The notes under the pieces are model-generated. The model was not told the DNA's origin. It worked only from the letters and a program-made list of their open reading frames with translations, and searched no databases. Shown in pieces: positions 23,808 through 33,312 of a stretch of DNA of 64,000 nucleotides. The position numbers were made by a program, and so were the translations under genes. The DNA comes from Rebecca billardiae RCC1528 (Eukaryota; Haptophyta), in contig OZ251250.1 of assembly GCA_965240325.2 (NCBI GenBank), positions 558,001-622,000 of the forward strand. Reading direction: 5' to 3'. Position 1 is the first letter of the stretch. Each line of letters begins with the position of its first letter.

Positions 23808-24166
23808 TTGCTCACGATCCGCGCCGAGGCTTCACGGCGCGCGCTCGCACTACGGCTACATCGCCCGGCGGCAATGCCCGCGTCGCGTCGCGCAAGGCAC
23901 GTGCACGCTCGGCTGAGAGGTATGCCGAGCTTGCGGTTTGGCGGCGCACGCGTGCACGGCGGCCAAGGCGCGAGACAGGCGAAGCTAGGCAAGGCGCGCG
24001 GCGCGCTGCGGCGCGCGAGGCCATCGATAAGCCGCGAGCCCGCGCCGGATCGCTCGGCGTGCGCGGCAGCGGCCGCACGAGCCCACGCCGTGCACGCCCC
24101 GAGCGGCCCGCCACAGCGGCGGCGGCCCCGCGCGCCGCGCCGCTGCAAAAACTCGGAGGTGAAGTT
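23808..24166 (-). repeat. Right arm of the diverged inverted repeat
   Basis: This arm pairs with 23175-23533. Its divergence from the left arm suggests an older event than the identical arms at 19673-20779. The short spacer between the arms holds no recognisable gene. Confidence 0.85.
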
Positions 24167-24587
24167 CCGGCGCCGGAGTGCTTCCGGACGCCACTGGAGT
24201 CGGCGACCCTGACCACCCTTGCTTGACTCACCTTCCCTGTGCGCGAGCAACACCGGCCGCCCTTCGCGCGAGTCCAGCAAAGACGCTCCTGTCACCCTTG
24301 CTCCTGTCAACCGCCCTTGAGAGCTCCTGTGCTCTTGATCAGCTCCGGTGGATCACGTGGTCACCCTGGGCGTCATTGATGAATACGTACGGTATTCGGA
24401 CTCGAATCGCTCATTAGCAATACTGTTAATCAATAATTACGATCTCGAACACCTCGCTCCGGATTGTAGATAATCACTAACCACGTGTGCACGTTAATTA
24501 AAACATAGTATGCTGTACAGCACCCGGCGACTGTCCCCCTCGTGGAACGGTGCTGACGCAGGGCGCGACCTGCGCAAGCTCGCGACG
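24167..24587. other. Intergenic region upstream of the RTX-like gene
   Basis: The region becomes AT-rich from about 24380, ending in ttaattaaaacatag at 24494-24508, and probably holds the promoter of the gene starting at 24588. No other gene is seen. Confidence 0.4.
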
Positions 24588-27231
24588 ATGATGTTCGCGC
24601 CGCGCGGCCTCGCCGCCGCCGTGCTCGCAACGCTCGCGCTAACGCATCTTGCTGCCACGACTGCCGCCGAGACCAAGGCCCCTGCAAGGTGCGCGCCATG
24701 CCGAGTTTTATGGGCGTGCCGTGCGACCGCGGCCACATCAAACTGCGCAGCGCACGCGGAGCCTTGCGAAGGGACGATCGGGAAGAGGGTCACGGCGCGT
24801 GCGGGCGCATGGCTTCTTGATCCGTGCCTGCGCCTACTGGCCTTTGAATGTCACCCCGGCGCGCGTGTGCACGCCCCGCGCCGGACTAACCGCCGCCTTC
24901 GCGCGCCGTGGCCTCACATGCATGGCAGTGTCGGGGCGCGACGGCAGCTCGGCTACTACTCTGGCACGAGCGGCCCGGATACGCTGATTGGCGGGGACGC
25001 TGGCGATAGCAACGCCACCTCTGCAGGCGCACCGGAGGCCAACTTCATCCAAGGCGGTGCGGGCGACGACAGCCTCTTCGGCGGTGACGGGGGCGATGGT
25101 GATGGCGTCGATGGTGCAGACGTCTACAACGTCATCGACGGCGAGGATGGCGATGACACCATCGTGGGAGGCAAAGGTGGCGACGCTGCTGGCGGCGTTC
25201 GCGGTGGCGGTGGTTCTGCCTACAATGTTCTCACAGGCGGCCCCGGTGCTGATACGCTCGTGGGTGGCTCTGGTGGCAAGGCAACTGCGGACTGGTCCGA
25301 GGGTGGCTTTGTGAGCAACAAAATCTACGGAGACACGGACGACACGACGATCGCAGGCGGTGACGGCGGGTACGGGTCTGGCCATGCCTTTGCGATGGGC
25401 GGCGCAGTTTACAACTACCTCTTCGGCGACGGTGGTGCCAACGCATTTACTGGTGGGGATGGTGGGGACAGTTCCACGAGCGCGTTCGGTGGATTCGTGA
25501 GGAACTACATGTATGGCCAGGGAGGCGATGACAAGTTCTATGCTGGCAACACTGGCACTGCAATGTCAGCCGGCGTGATGACTGGCCCCTCTTCCTGGTC
25601 CCGCACAGTCGGAGGCTCGGTGACGAACGTCATCTATGCTGGCGATGGCGATGACTACTTCCTTGGCGGCAGCAGCTCAGGCACCCTTTTCGACCACAGC
25701 ACTGCAGGATTTGCAACCAACTGTACGTTCGCGCGCCGGCGCGGCCCGCACTGCACGCCTGCTGCTGCTGCTGCTTGTCTGCTCGATGATCGTAGCGCAC
25801 ATGCTGCCATCCACTCCGACACGATGTGCTCCCTCCCACTTGTCGTTATTGGCTTCTGCTGCGGGCGGCAGGGGCCTATCTTGGCGGCGGCGACGACAAG
25901 TTCATCGGCGGCAACCACGGGGATCTGATCGGCGAGGGCTCGAGACTCCGCAACGTCTTGAACTACGCCTACGGTAAGGCAGCTGATGCGCGCCATATTC
26001 TCGCGGCAGATGCGCATCTGCGTTTCTCGCGGACGTGCAGCTCTGCAGCTCGACGACCCCTGCGCGCGTGCCAGCTGCGCTGCTCAGCCCCCAATCGTGC
26101 CGTTCCCACCGCCCTTCGACCGCCTGCTCCTGCACTGTTCCAACAGGCGAGGATGGTGCAGATCGGCTGTACGGCGGGCACGGTGGCGACATCTTCGCAG
26201 CCGATGACTACAACTACGACGAGCTGAAGAACTATCTGTACGGCGACGAGGGCAAGGACAAGATCGTTGGGGGCGATGGAAGCAACGCGAACGCCGAGAA
26301 TGCGGTCGGCCATGTCGTGCTGAACGTCATGAACGGTGGCACTGGTCGGGATCGAATCCAAGGCGGCGACGCTGGCGACGGCAGCGAGCCAGGCTCCATT
26401 GGCGGAGAGGTGACCAACTTCTTGTTCGGAGAGTACGGTGGCGACAGGCTCGTCGGCGGTGACGCTGGTGATGGCTCGCGCGGCGGCACTGGTGGCGCCG
26501 TCAAGAACACGTTACTTGGTGAGCGCGGTGACGACATCCTTCGTGGTGGCAACGATGGCCAGGGTGAAGGCGAGTACGCTGGGCAGGTCTACAACCTGCT
26601 CGACGGTGTGCGCTGCGCCGCTGCACCGGGCACCGCGGGACTCGCGCCCTGTGCTCTGCCTCCTGTCAGCAAGTGCGCGCCTGTGTTGTGCGCACCACCG
26701 ACCCCTCCCTCCTCGCCGCTGCTCGCTTGCCAGGTGGCGAGGGTGACGATCTCATCTACGGCGGCGACGGCTACGACAAAATCATCGGTGCGCGCACGCT
26801 CCGATCCGAGCGCATTTGCGCGCAAGCAGCACGCGTGGTTGCGTGCAGCTGCTGTGCACCGCTGCAGCCGTGCTCATGCGCACGCCCTTCTTTCTGCGTC
26901 TGCCCGTGCTCCTCTGCGCCTGTGCACTCGAGCAGCCGGAGAGGGCGCTGACGTGATCCACGCAAAGGACGGCAAGCGCGACGTGATCTACTTCGACTCT
27001 ATGGACACTGTGCACCACGACAAGGGGCTGGACGTGCTCATTCAGACCGACTTGGTGTGCCCGGCCGGCTGCGTGCCCGAGCATCAGCCCACTCGCCGCC
27101 GCTCGCTCCTCTTTGGCCACTTCAAGCCGGGCCCGGTGCCGTCACCTGAGCCGATCCTGCACCCGGAGCCGAGCCCCGAGCCCAGCGCGACGACAGAGTG
27201 CCCAGCTGGCTGCGTTGCCGACGGTCAGTGA
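24588..27231 (+). CDS. Secreted RTX-like Gly/Asp-repeat protein, 6 exons
   Basis: Exons 24588-24688, 24929-25722, 25872-25973, 26147-26605, 26734-26787 and 26936-27231 join in phase to give about 601 residues. The N terminus (MMFAPRGLAAAVLATLAL) looks like a signal peptide, so secretion is likely; an alternative ATG lies at 24510. Most of the protein is repeats such as GGAGDDSLFGGDGGDGDG and GERGDDILRGGNDG. These resemble the calcium-binding nonapeptides of hemolysin-type (RTX) proteins, which fold as a beta-roll in calcium, here alternating with conserved (Y/V/L)N-x-(L/I/M) segments. The C terminus has two CPAGCV motifs, the second just before the stop, and a Pro/Glu linker. There are no lipase, protease or pore-forming regions, so toxicity is not implied. 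It may be an extracellular matrix or scale protein. Eukaryotic introns show it is a resident gene even if the repeat is of bacterial origin. Confidence 0.8.
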
Positions 27232-27493
27232 TGCACTCACCTCGCGCTGAGCTGCGGGTGAAGTTCAAGTTAAAGCACTACATACAGTCTAGTACTACCG
27301 AGGACGAGCCGGCCTCCGCGACCGCATCGAGTATGCATCGGCAGTGCCGATCGATCGATCCGATCCGCGCCGCCCAGATCCGCCGCCGCGCGCCCCGCGA
27401 TTCCGGAAGCCCATCCGTCCCAGCCCACTGTACGTCAAGCTCCGTGGGGGGCCGGCCCACTGTGACTGACTCACAGCGGAATAAAACAGCGGG
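27232..27493. other. Intergenic 3' flank
   Basis: No gene is seen between the RTX-like stop codon and the MITE at 27494. The last nine bases, 27485-27493 (aacagcggg), are the left target-site duplication of that element. Confidence 0.5.
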
Positions 27494-27975
27494 TAGAGGG
27501 GTCAGAGCCCCACGGCCACTGGGGGGTGCGTGGCCCAAAATCCAGTAGTACTTCCTGCCGTCATAATTGATGAGATGATGAGTGATGAGGCTCTTGACAA
27601 ACTTCGGGATGTCAATATATTCGCCTGAAATGACGACCTGGGGTCACGCTGATGACAAGTTTTGCGAAAAAATGTCACATATACTGGAGATATACGACCT
27701 CATCAATCTCGACGCGATCTCGGCAACATTAGTAGGGGAGAGTACACGATCTCCAAGGTGATCTCGCTATTTGCACCGCAGAATCGCACCGTCTAGATCA
27801 CATTTTGGCAGTCTGAAATTGGCACAGGCGGATTCTACACCCTGGAATTAAGCCTATAAACGAACTTAAACGGACGACTCAAACAGTTAGAAACCGAGGC
27901 GAGATATTTCATATTTCGAGATTTCGGGAGATTGTGTCACTCGGGAGTGTAACGGTCGGAGCTCTGACCCCACTA
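27494..27975. mobile_element. 482-bp MITE with 9-bp target-site duplication
   Basis: The ends are inverted repeats of about 18 bp: tagaggggtcagagcccc on the left and, read inward from the right, tagtggggtcagagctcc. Both sides carry the same direct repeat aacagcggg (27485-27493 and 27976-27984). The interior is AT-rich and non-coding. A 9-bp duplication is typical of Mutator-like (MULE) transposition, so this is probably a non-autonomous MULE derivative. The superfamily is inferred from duplication length only. Confidence 0.8.
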
Positions 27976-27984
27976 AACAGCGGG

Positions 27985-28882
27985 CATTATTTGCATGAAC
28001 TGAGTTACTGACTCAGTGATCATGAACTGCTGATGATCATCGGATGAGGACGAAACAATAGCCGGCCAGTAGTCCGCCGCGCGGGCAGCTGCTGCTAGTA
28101 TAGTACTAGTAGCGCCGCGAGTGGTCCGGAGTGTGCTCAGCCGCTCAGCGGTGCTGACGTGCGCGTCACTCAGGCGAGTAGGGCTGTATAGAGTCTGTGC
28201 CCGGGACGGCGCGCCCGAGGTGGGCTGGTCTGGTACCGCTGGTACGGTACCTCGGAACCCCTTCCGGCGCTCATGTCTCGGCCTTATTGCGGCCCGCTGC
28301 TTCGTCTCCCCTATAATACCTTAGTGTTGCGGAAGTGCCGATCATCAATTATTATTCACTGTAGTCGAGTAGTGTCGGGCTCGGCAGCCCGCCAGGCTCA
28401 CTGGCCGAGTTGATGCGTTTCGACAACAGGCCTGCAGGCGTCTACGCCATCGCGTCATCGCACAGGATGTGCTGCGGGAGCCACGGACCGCGCGCTATCT
28501 GAAGAGAGAGGCAGTGTATATCGGTGTTTCGTATCACGTAATATGCGCGCGCGCTGACTAGCGGCACCATTCAAGCGCATCGGTCGCGGGCAGAAGCAGA
28601 CTCGTCAGTGGGCAACGCTTGGCTTTGGCGACGGTTGCAGTCGGCGAGCTGTGCTAGCAGGCGGAGGGCTGGCCAAGGCGGCACATGCCAGCCGCGCCGA
28701 AGCAGGTCACCTACTTTTTTGGACGGGTGGCGGCGGCGCAGACCGACCGGCGCGAGCACCCAAGCGGTCCAGACCGCCGGATTAGCCAGCCCAGACCAAA
28801 ACGACGCAGTGCGTCCTTTACTCCTTTCCGGTGGGGAGCAATGGATGAGTATGTGTTCGTGCCACTCACTGTTACGTTACGA
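27985..28882. other. No supported gene
   Basis: The region is of mixed composition with only short open frames. The ORF-like stretch near 28608-29021 lacks domains. Its right end runs into another copy of the accaaaccgagctcagaa terminus. Confidence 0.5.
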
Positions 28883-29740
28883 GGGTAGATCGACCAAACC
28901 GAGCTCAGAACCGGAGTGTACCGAGCTCAGGCGATGTACCAGCATGGTATACGACATACATTTTGGACTTTGGTACACTTTGGTACAGGCAATCGCGGGC
29001 AATAAGGAGCTGTCACGTTAAGAAACTGGGCCTTGCCATCTAGGCGGATCTGGCCTAGAAACTGAGACTAGCGATTGGCTGGTTCGCTATACGCATAGTC
29101 ACACTAAAAACCCGGGGACTACAGTCGTCGCAGAGCCTGACGAACGAGTGGTCCGCCGAGGGCGCAGTCGGCCCGCGTGGGACGCGGCGCGCGGCCCGTC
29201 AGACTACGAGTACAGGCCGCAAGTCCCGACTTCTCCTGATGACTGACTCCTGGCCAGTGCACCGCAGCATCCATGCAACATCATGCCAGATTTATTGCTC
29301 CAAAATGGCCCAAAATTTCCTTCAGCCTCGCCGGCCAGGCCTGAAGACTCAGCCGGGGGCTCTGTCCCCCCTGCGCCCCCCGCGCCTGCGCGGCGGGCGG
29401 GCCTAGCTAAGAAACTATGAGACTCCTTAGGCGCTCGGGCTACCGAACGGCTAAGAAACCGAGACTAGCCGTGAGATCTCTGACTTCTTATTGCCCGCGA
29501 TTGCCTGTACTCAGGTTGGTACATTTTTCAAGTGTACCAACGTGTACCAAAATGCTGTACCAAATGTATCGAAGTGTACCAGTTCGCACCCAGACATGTA
29601 CCAGGTGTACCAAATCCGACCAAAATGTACCAACTCGTCCAACGAATGTACGTAGTAGTACGTATCCTAAAATGTACCAAAAATGTACCAGCAGCAAAAT
29701 AATGCACCAACTCCCAAATGTACCCAGCAACGGAGCGATT
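28883..29740. mobile_element. Rearranged second copy of the TGTACCA-type element
   Basis: The left boundary at about 28883 repeats the terminal sequence of the element at 20811-21798, followed by a few TGTACCA/TGGTACA motifs. At 28984-29007 a short segment reading gtacaggcaatcgcgggcaa occurs again inverted at about 29488-29512. Between these lie several copies of a taagaaac(c/t)gagac-like motif. From 29515 to 29740 the TGTACCA motifs resume. The arrangement looks like an element split by an insertion or inversion. Confidence 0.55.
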
Positions 29741-30335
29741 GGCGTCGCAAGCGGCGCATTCCACGCCCGTGCCTGCCCAGTACGCCAAGCTCGAGGCGCG
29801 CTATCGTGCTGACGCGCGCGTGCGCACGCGCAACGAGCTCCTCTGCGGCTCCGGTCTCACGACGCCGAGTGCGAGCTGCCTCCCTGCCGGCAGCCATCGT
29901 GTCTTCCACTACATCGACCTGACGAACCGGAGCGGCACGCACGGGAGTGCGACGGCCGACGCGCGCTGCATCCGCGGTGTGTTCGGCGCCAATGACCCGA
30001 GCTGGGTGAGCCAGCTCTCCAGCCTATCCCGCGCTCACGTGCTCAAGCACGCGAACATCTTCAACAACAGGCCAGATGACTGCGCGCGCTGCGCGACGCG
30101 GCTGGGCAAGACGGACGAGCTCGGACCGGACTGCATGCGCAACGTGGTGCGACGCAACATGCTCGCCACCAACGTGACGTGCGCGTGCCTCGGCGCAGCC
30201 CTCGCGTCCGAGCCGCGCGTGCAGCTGCTCGTCGTGGATGCGGATGGCTTTGAATCTCGCCTGCCTGAGGCTGTGTGCGTCTCTGCTCGGCTTATAATTC
30301 GTCTTAGCAATATAGTAATAACTGATAATGATTAA
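29741..30335 (+). pseudogene. Coding-like fragment, possibly FkbM-type methyltransferase end
   Basis: An open frame continuing from the TGTACCA element encodes about 197 residues with balanced composition and Cys pairs, including SHRVFHYIDLTNRSGTHG and, near the end, VQLLVVDADGFESRL. The latter resembles the strand-loop (D-x-(D/E)-G-(F/Y)) late in FkbM-family methyltransferases, but the match is weak. There is no plausible native start, because the upstream frame lies inside repeat DNA, and the end drifts into AT-rich sequence. It is best read as a gene fragment captured or cut by the repeat. Confidence 0.35.
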
Positions 30336-30507
30336 CTGTGTACGTTTAAGTCATCAGTCCAGAGACTCAGGGACGGTTGACAAATGACAGCCCTACAGTT
30401 TACTAAGACTATAAGAGACGCACACAGCTCAGGCAGGCGAGATTACCTAGTGTACGGTGCCGGGTGCCCTTGCCGTCCTGACGACGACGCAGCTGTGATG
30501 CTGCTGC
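30336..30507. other. Short intergenic gap
   Basis: No gene is seen. It forms the 3' flank of the minus-strand EsV-1-7 gene. Confidence 0.4.
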
Positions 30508-31335
30508 TCAGGCCCGGCTCCCCCCGGTCACACGCCTGGCCATCACCACGGGTCGTTCACACGACGGCGTCGAGACGACGCTGGCTGTGACCAGCTGCGG
30601 CAGCTGCGATGATCGCGGCCGCCGCGCTGCCACAACGTCCGGAGCAGTGGCTGTGCTGCTGGCGCGCTTCCGCTGTCGCTTGGCGGCGCTCGTCACTTCG
30701 TTGGGGCTCTTCATGTCTTGCTGCAGCCCGCGCTTGTGCCGACCTGAACTCCGATGGCGCTTCATGCCGGCCAGCTTGTGTGCAGCGCACCGGCTGGCGC
30801 GCGCGTCGCCCGGCATGCCGAATGAAGGCCCCGTGGTGCAGCCCGTGTGATCGCACTTGGGGTTCTTCAGGTCGACCATGCCGGCCAGCTTGTGCGCAGC
30901 GCACCGGCTGGCACGCGCGTCACCCGGCATGCCGAATGAAGACCCCGTGGTGCAGCCCGTGTGATCGCACTTGGGGTTCTTCAGGTCGACCATGCCGGCC
31001 AGCTTGTGCGCAGCGCACCGGCTGGCACGCGCGTCACCCGGCATGCCGAATGAAGACCCCGTGGTGCAGCCCGTGTGATCGCACTTGGGGTTCTTCAGGT
31101 CGACCATGCCGGCCAGCTTGTGCGCAGCGCACCGGCTGGCACGCGCGTCACCCGGCATGCCGAACGCAGGCTGCGTGGTGCAGCCCGTGTGATCGCACTT
31201 GGGGTGCTTCAGGTCGACCATGCCGGCCAGCTTGTGCGCAGCGCACCGGCTGGCACGCATGTCGCCCGGCATGCCGAAGTGAGGCCGCGTGGTGCAGCCC
31301 GTGTGATCGCACTTGCGGTGCTTCAGGCCGACCAT
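30508..31335 (-). CDS. EsV-1-7 cysteine-rich motif repeat protein (5' exon missing)
   Basis: The frame encodes at least 275 residues with five tandem motifs that fit C-x4-C-x16-C-x2-H-x12 exactly, for example CDHTGC, then FGMPGD, then CAAH. This is the spacing described for the EsV-1-7 domain of brown-algal IMMEDIATE UPRIGHT and of phaeovirus proteins, thought to bind zinc. The DNA unit is 114 bp, and the middle copies are almost identical, indicating recent expansion. The basic C-terminal tail (SAAKRQRKRA) suggests a nuclear location. The in-frame ATG at 31335 lies within a repeat spacer. An acceptor-like ccttcccag just upstream (about 31349-31357) suggests the true first exon is further upstream and was not identified. 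Function in this organism is unknown. Confidence 0.75.
   Translation of the reverse strand: MVGLKHRKCDHTGCTTRPHFGMPGDMRASRCAAHKLAGMVDLKHPKCDHTGCTTQPAFGMPGDARASRCAAHKLAGMVDLKNPKCDHTGCTTGSSFGMPGDARASRCAAHKLAGMVDLKNPKCDHTGCTTGSSFGMPGDARASRCAAHKLAGMVDLKNPKCDHTGCTTGPSFGMPGDARASRCAAHKLAGMKRHRSSGRHKRGLQQDMKSPNEVTSAAKRQRKRASSTATAPDVVAARRPRSSQLPQLVTASVVSTPSCERPVVMARRVTGGSRA
30846..31330 (-). repeat. 114-bp tandem coding repeat
   Basis: The unit recurs at 114-bp spacing (the marker gtgatcgcacttggggttct starts at 30846, 30960 and 31074, with variants at 31188 and 31302). It encodes the 38-residue EsV-1-7 motifs. Confidence 0.9.
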
Positions 31336-31464
31336 GCCGGCCAGCTTGGCTGGGAAGGCGACCACGACCCTGGCCGCGCCCGCCGTCGCGCGCGCCTCGA
31401 GTTGACGAGCACCCACGCCGACGCTTTTCAGACTCGAAGTCGAACGTCACTTCCCCTGTACGAC

Positions 31465-31488
31465 GGTACAGTTTATTTGTTTTAACGT
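31465..31488 (+). repeat. 24-nt motif shared with 54830-54853
   Basis: The same 24 bases, centred on gtttatttgttttaac, appear at both sites. Flanks differ. In both places the motif is non-coding. Confidence 0.7.
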
Positions 31489-31707
31489 AGTGCGTAATAC
31501 AGTCAAGGGGCTTACAAAATACCACTGGGGGTCGGATGCAGGCCCTTTCTCTCGAACGCCAGGCAATCCTGAAACCAAAACCTGAACCCAAAAGTGGTTT
31601 TTATTGGGACTCTGCGGCCTTTCCCTCGACGCCTGTGCAAGCTGGAAATCACAAAAGCCGAGATTGTCGGAGCAACCAATCAGCAACTTCGGCAGGCTTG
31701 CATCATA

Positions 31708-32044
31708 CTGCGATGAGTGGGTGCGACAATGCCGCCAACGGCGCGTGCCCTCCGAGCGAGCTCAGTAGTGCGGAAAGGGTCGCAGACAAGTGGAGTATAG
31801 CGCGGATGGGTCGTAAATAAAATCTCCACATTGTTCGTAGTATCCCCCCCTATCACGGCCGATCTTGACACCTTACAATGCTACGAACTGCGATGAGTGG
31901 GTGCGGCAATGCCGCCAACGGCGCGTGCCCTCCGAGCTCAGTAGTGCGGAAAGGGTCGCAGACAAGTGGAGTATAGCGCGGATGGGTCGTAAATAAAATC
32001 TCCACATTGTTCGTAGTATCCCCCCCTATCACGGCCGATCTTGA
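31708..32044 (+). repeat. Tandem direct duplication, about 160-bp units
   Basis: The unit at 31708-31868 is repeated at 31888-32044 with a 4-bp difference (cgag present once or twice) and very few substitutions, separated by about 20 bp. It contains gtaaataaaatctccacatt and a run of seven c. No gene is evident. Confidence 0.85.
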
Positions 32045-32500
32045 ACCAATAAATGAGAATTTCTCAAATTCTCAAAAGTTCGTAGCCTAAAGAGGGGTCA
32101 ACGAATGTACGTAGTAGTACGTCAACGGCCAGGGCGACGACTTCCTCAACGGCAAGGGCGCGACTACTTCCGCAACTCGGCAAGACCAAGGCCGCGCACA
32201 CCGGCCAGGGCGACCCCATCCACTATCTGCACCACTGCATCCGCAACTCGAACACGGCCTCGGAACGTCGACGCGTACAAGTACCGATGATGACCAAGGG
32301 CTGGCGACGACAGCGACTGCAAATACGTCAGCGGCATCCCTGGGCACCTACTGCCTCCGTGTGATCCGGCATCGGCGACGACTAGGTCCTCACCCGCGGC
32401 CAACGCGCTCACACCCTCTGTCTCCAATCAGTACTTCGACAGACGAATCAGGAGAGCTGCGCCCTCGTGCCTGTGTCTTTTTAAAATCATAGAATTAGTA
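32045..32500 (+). pseudogene. Degraded coding-like remnant
   Basis: Between 32118 and 32400 short pieces in different frames read like protein (for example VNGQGDDFLNGKG, then HTGQGDPIHYLHHCIRNSN), as if a coding region had accumulated frameshifts. The start acgaatgtacgtagtagtac (32101-32120) matches a segment at 29642-29662. No family is recognised. Confidence 0.25.
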
Positions 32501-32615
32501 CGACGACATATCCTAACATGTACCAAAAATGTACCAGCAAAATAACGCACCAACTCCCAAATGTACCAGCAACGGAGCGATGGCGTCGTAAGCGGCGCAT
32601 TCCACGCCCGTGCCT
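32501..32615. repeat. Copy of the TGTACCA element border
   Basis: This repeats 29660-29780 closely, including the run of tgtaccaa motifs, cagcaacggagcgat and the following cggcgcattccacgcccgtg. The shared boundary extends past the TGTACCA motifs into GC-rich flank, so the duplicated unit includes host-like sequence. Confidence 0.75.
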
Positions 32616-33312
32616 GGTCGGTCGACTGCACGCTCGCGCGGTCGAGCATGTGCTGGGCTGCGTGCGCTGCAGCACACGCGCGTCGTGCAGCGCGCGGTGT
32701 GCGCCCGCTCCCCGCCCCTGCTCCCGACGCAAGGGCCGCTGCGGCGGTCGTGGCTGCGTGCCGAGCCGCGTGCACGCCTGGCACGAGTGAAAAGGCCGTG
32801 CGTGGGTGCGCGCACACAGTCACGCGCAGTGGCGCGGGCGCAGCGCATTCGAGCGATCGCGCACGCGTGCGCGTTCCGCTCGCCCACCGCGCGCGGCCTG
32901 CTGAGCGCGCACGCGCGCGCATGACGGCATCCGCCGGCCGGCGACCGCTGCGGCCGGTTGCCCGTGGCGACGCCACACGCGGCGCATCAGGCAGGCGCAT
33001 CAGGCCGTAGTCCGAGGGCCGCCGGAGAGCTCTCCGGCGGCCCTCGGACTACGATCGTAATCACCGTCGTCAGTCCGTCGTATCAGTAGTCTGATGACGA
33101 TGTCGTCTGACACGACGACCGCATCATGGAAGGCCCCGCGGGGCCGGCACGGCAGCATGCCGCACTGTGACATGGATTGTCATATTGTGCCCGCTGCGAC
33201 CGTGGCGTAGCAGCCGTGGTGAGGTCGTGCAGCGGTCGACGCCACGCCGGCGCCGCTGCCGAGCGCGCCTATACCGGAACGAGTTCGTCCTTGACGGCGC
33301 CGCGGCGAGGAG
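32616..33312. other. No supported gene; contains a perfect 46-bp palindrome
   Basis: The GC-rich part to about 33000 has Arg/Ala-rich frames only. At 33007-33052 a perfect palindrome without spacer occurs (half-site gtagtccgagggccgccgga plus gag). It lies about 260 bp beyond the stop codon of the minus-strand gene at 33313. Confidence 0.6.
33007..33052. repeat. Perfect 46-bp palindrome
   Basis: Both 23-bp halves are exact reverse complements with no loop. It is followed by a weaker hairpin rich in cgtcgt motifs. It could form a cruciform, or an RNA hairpin in the 3' region of the neighbouring minus-strand gene. Confidence 0.9.

Noticed and set aside
24385-24410. tRNA-like T-arm (ttcgaatc-like sequence)
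   Set aside because: No pairing T-stem, anticodon arm or acceptor stem could be drawn.
24588-27231. RTX toxin
   Set aside because: Only repeats and a signal peptide are present; no lipase, protease, adenylate cyclase or pore region.
30846-31330. CRISPR-like spaced repeat
   Set aside because: The 114-bp units are coding repeats with EsV-1-7 spacing, without unique spacers, in a eukaryote.
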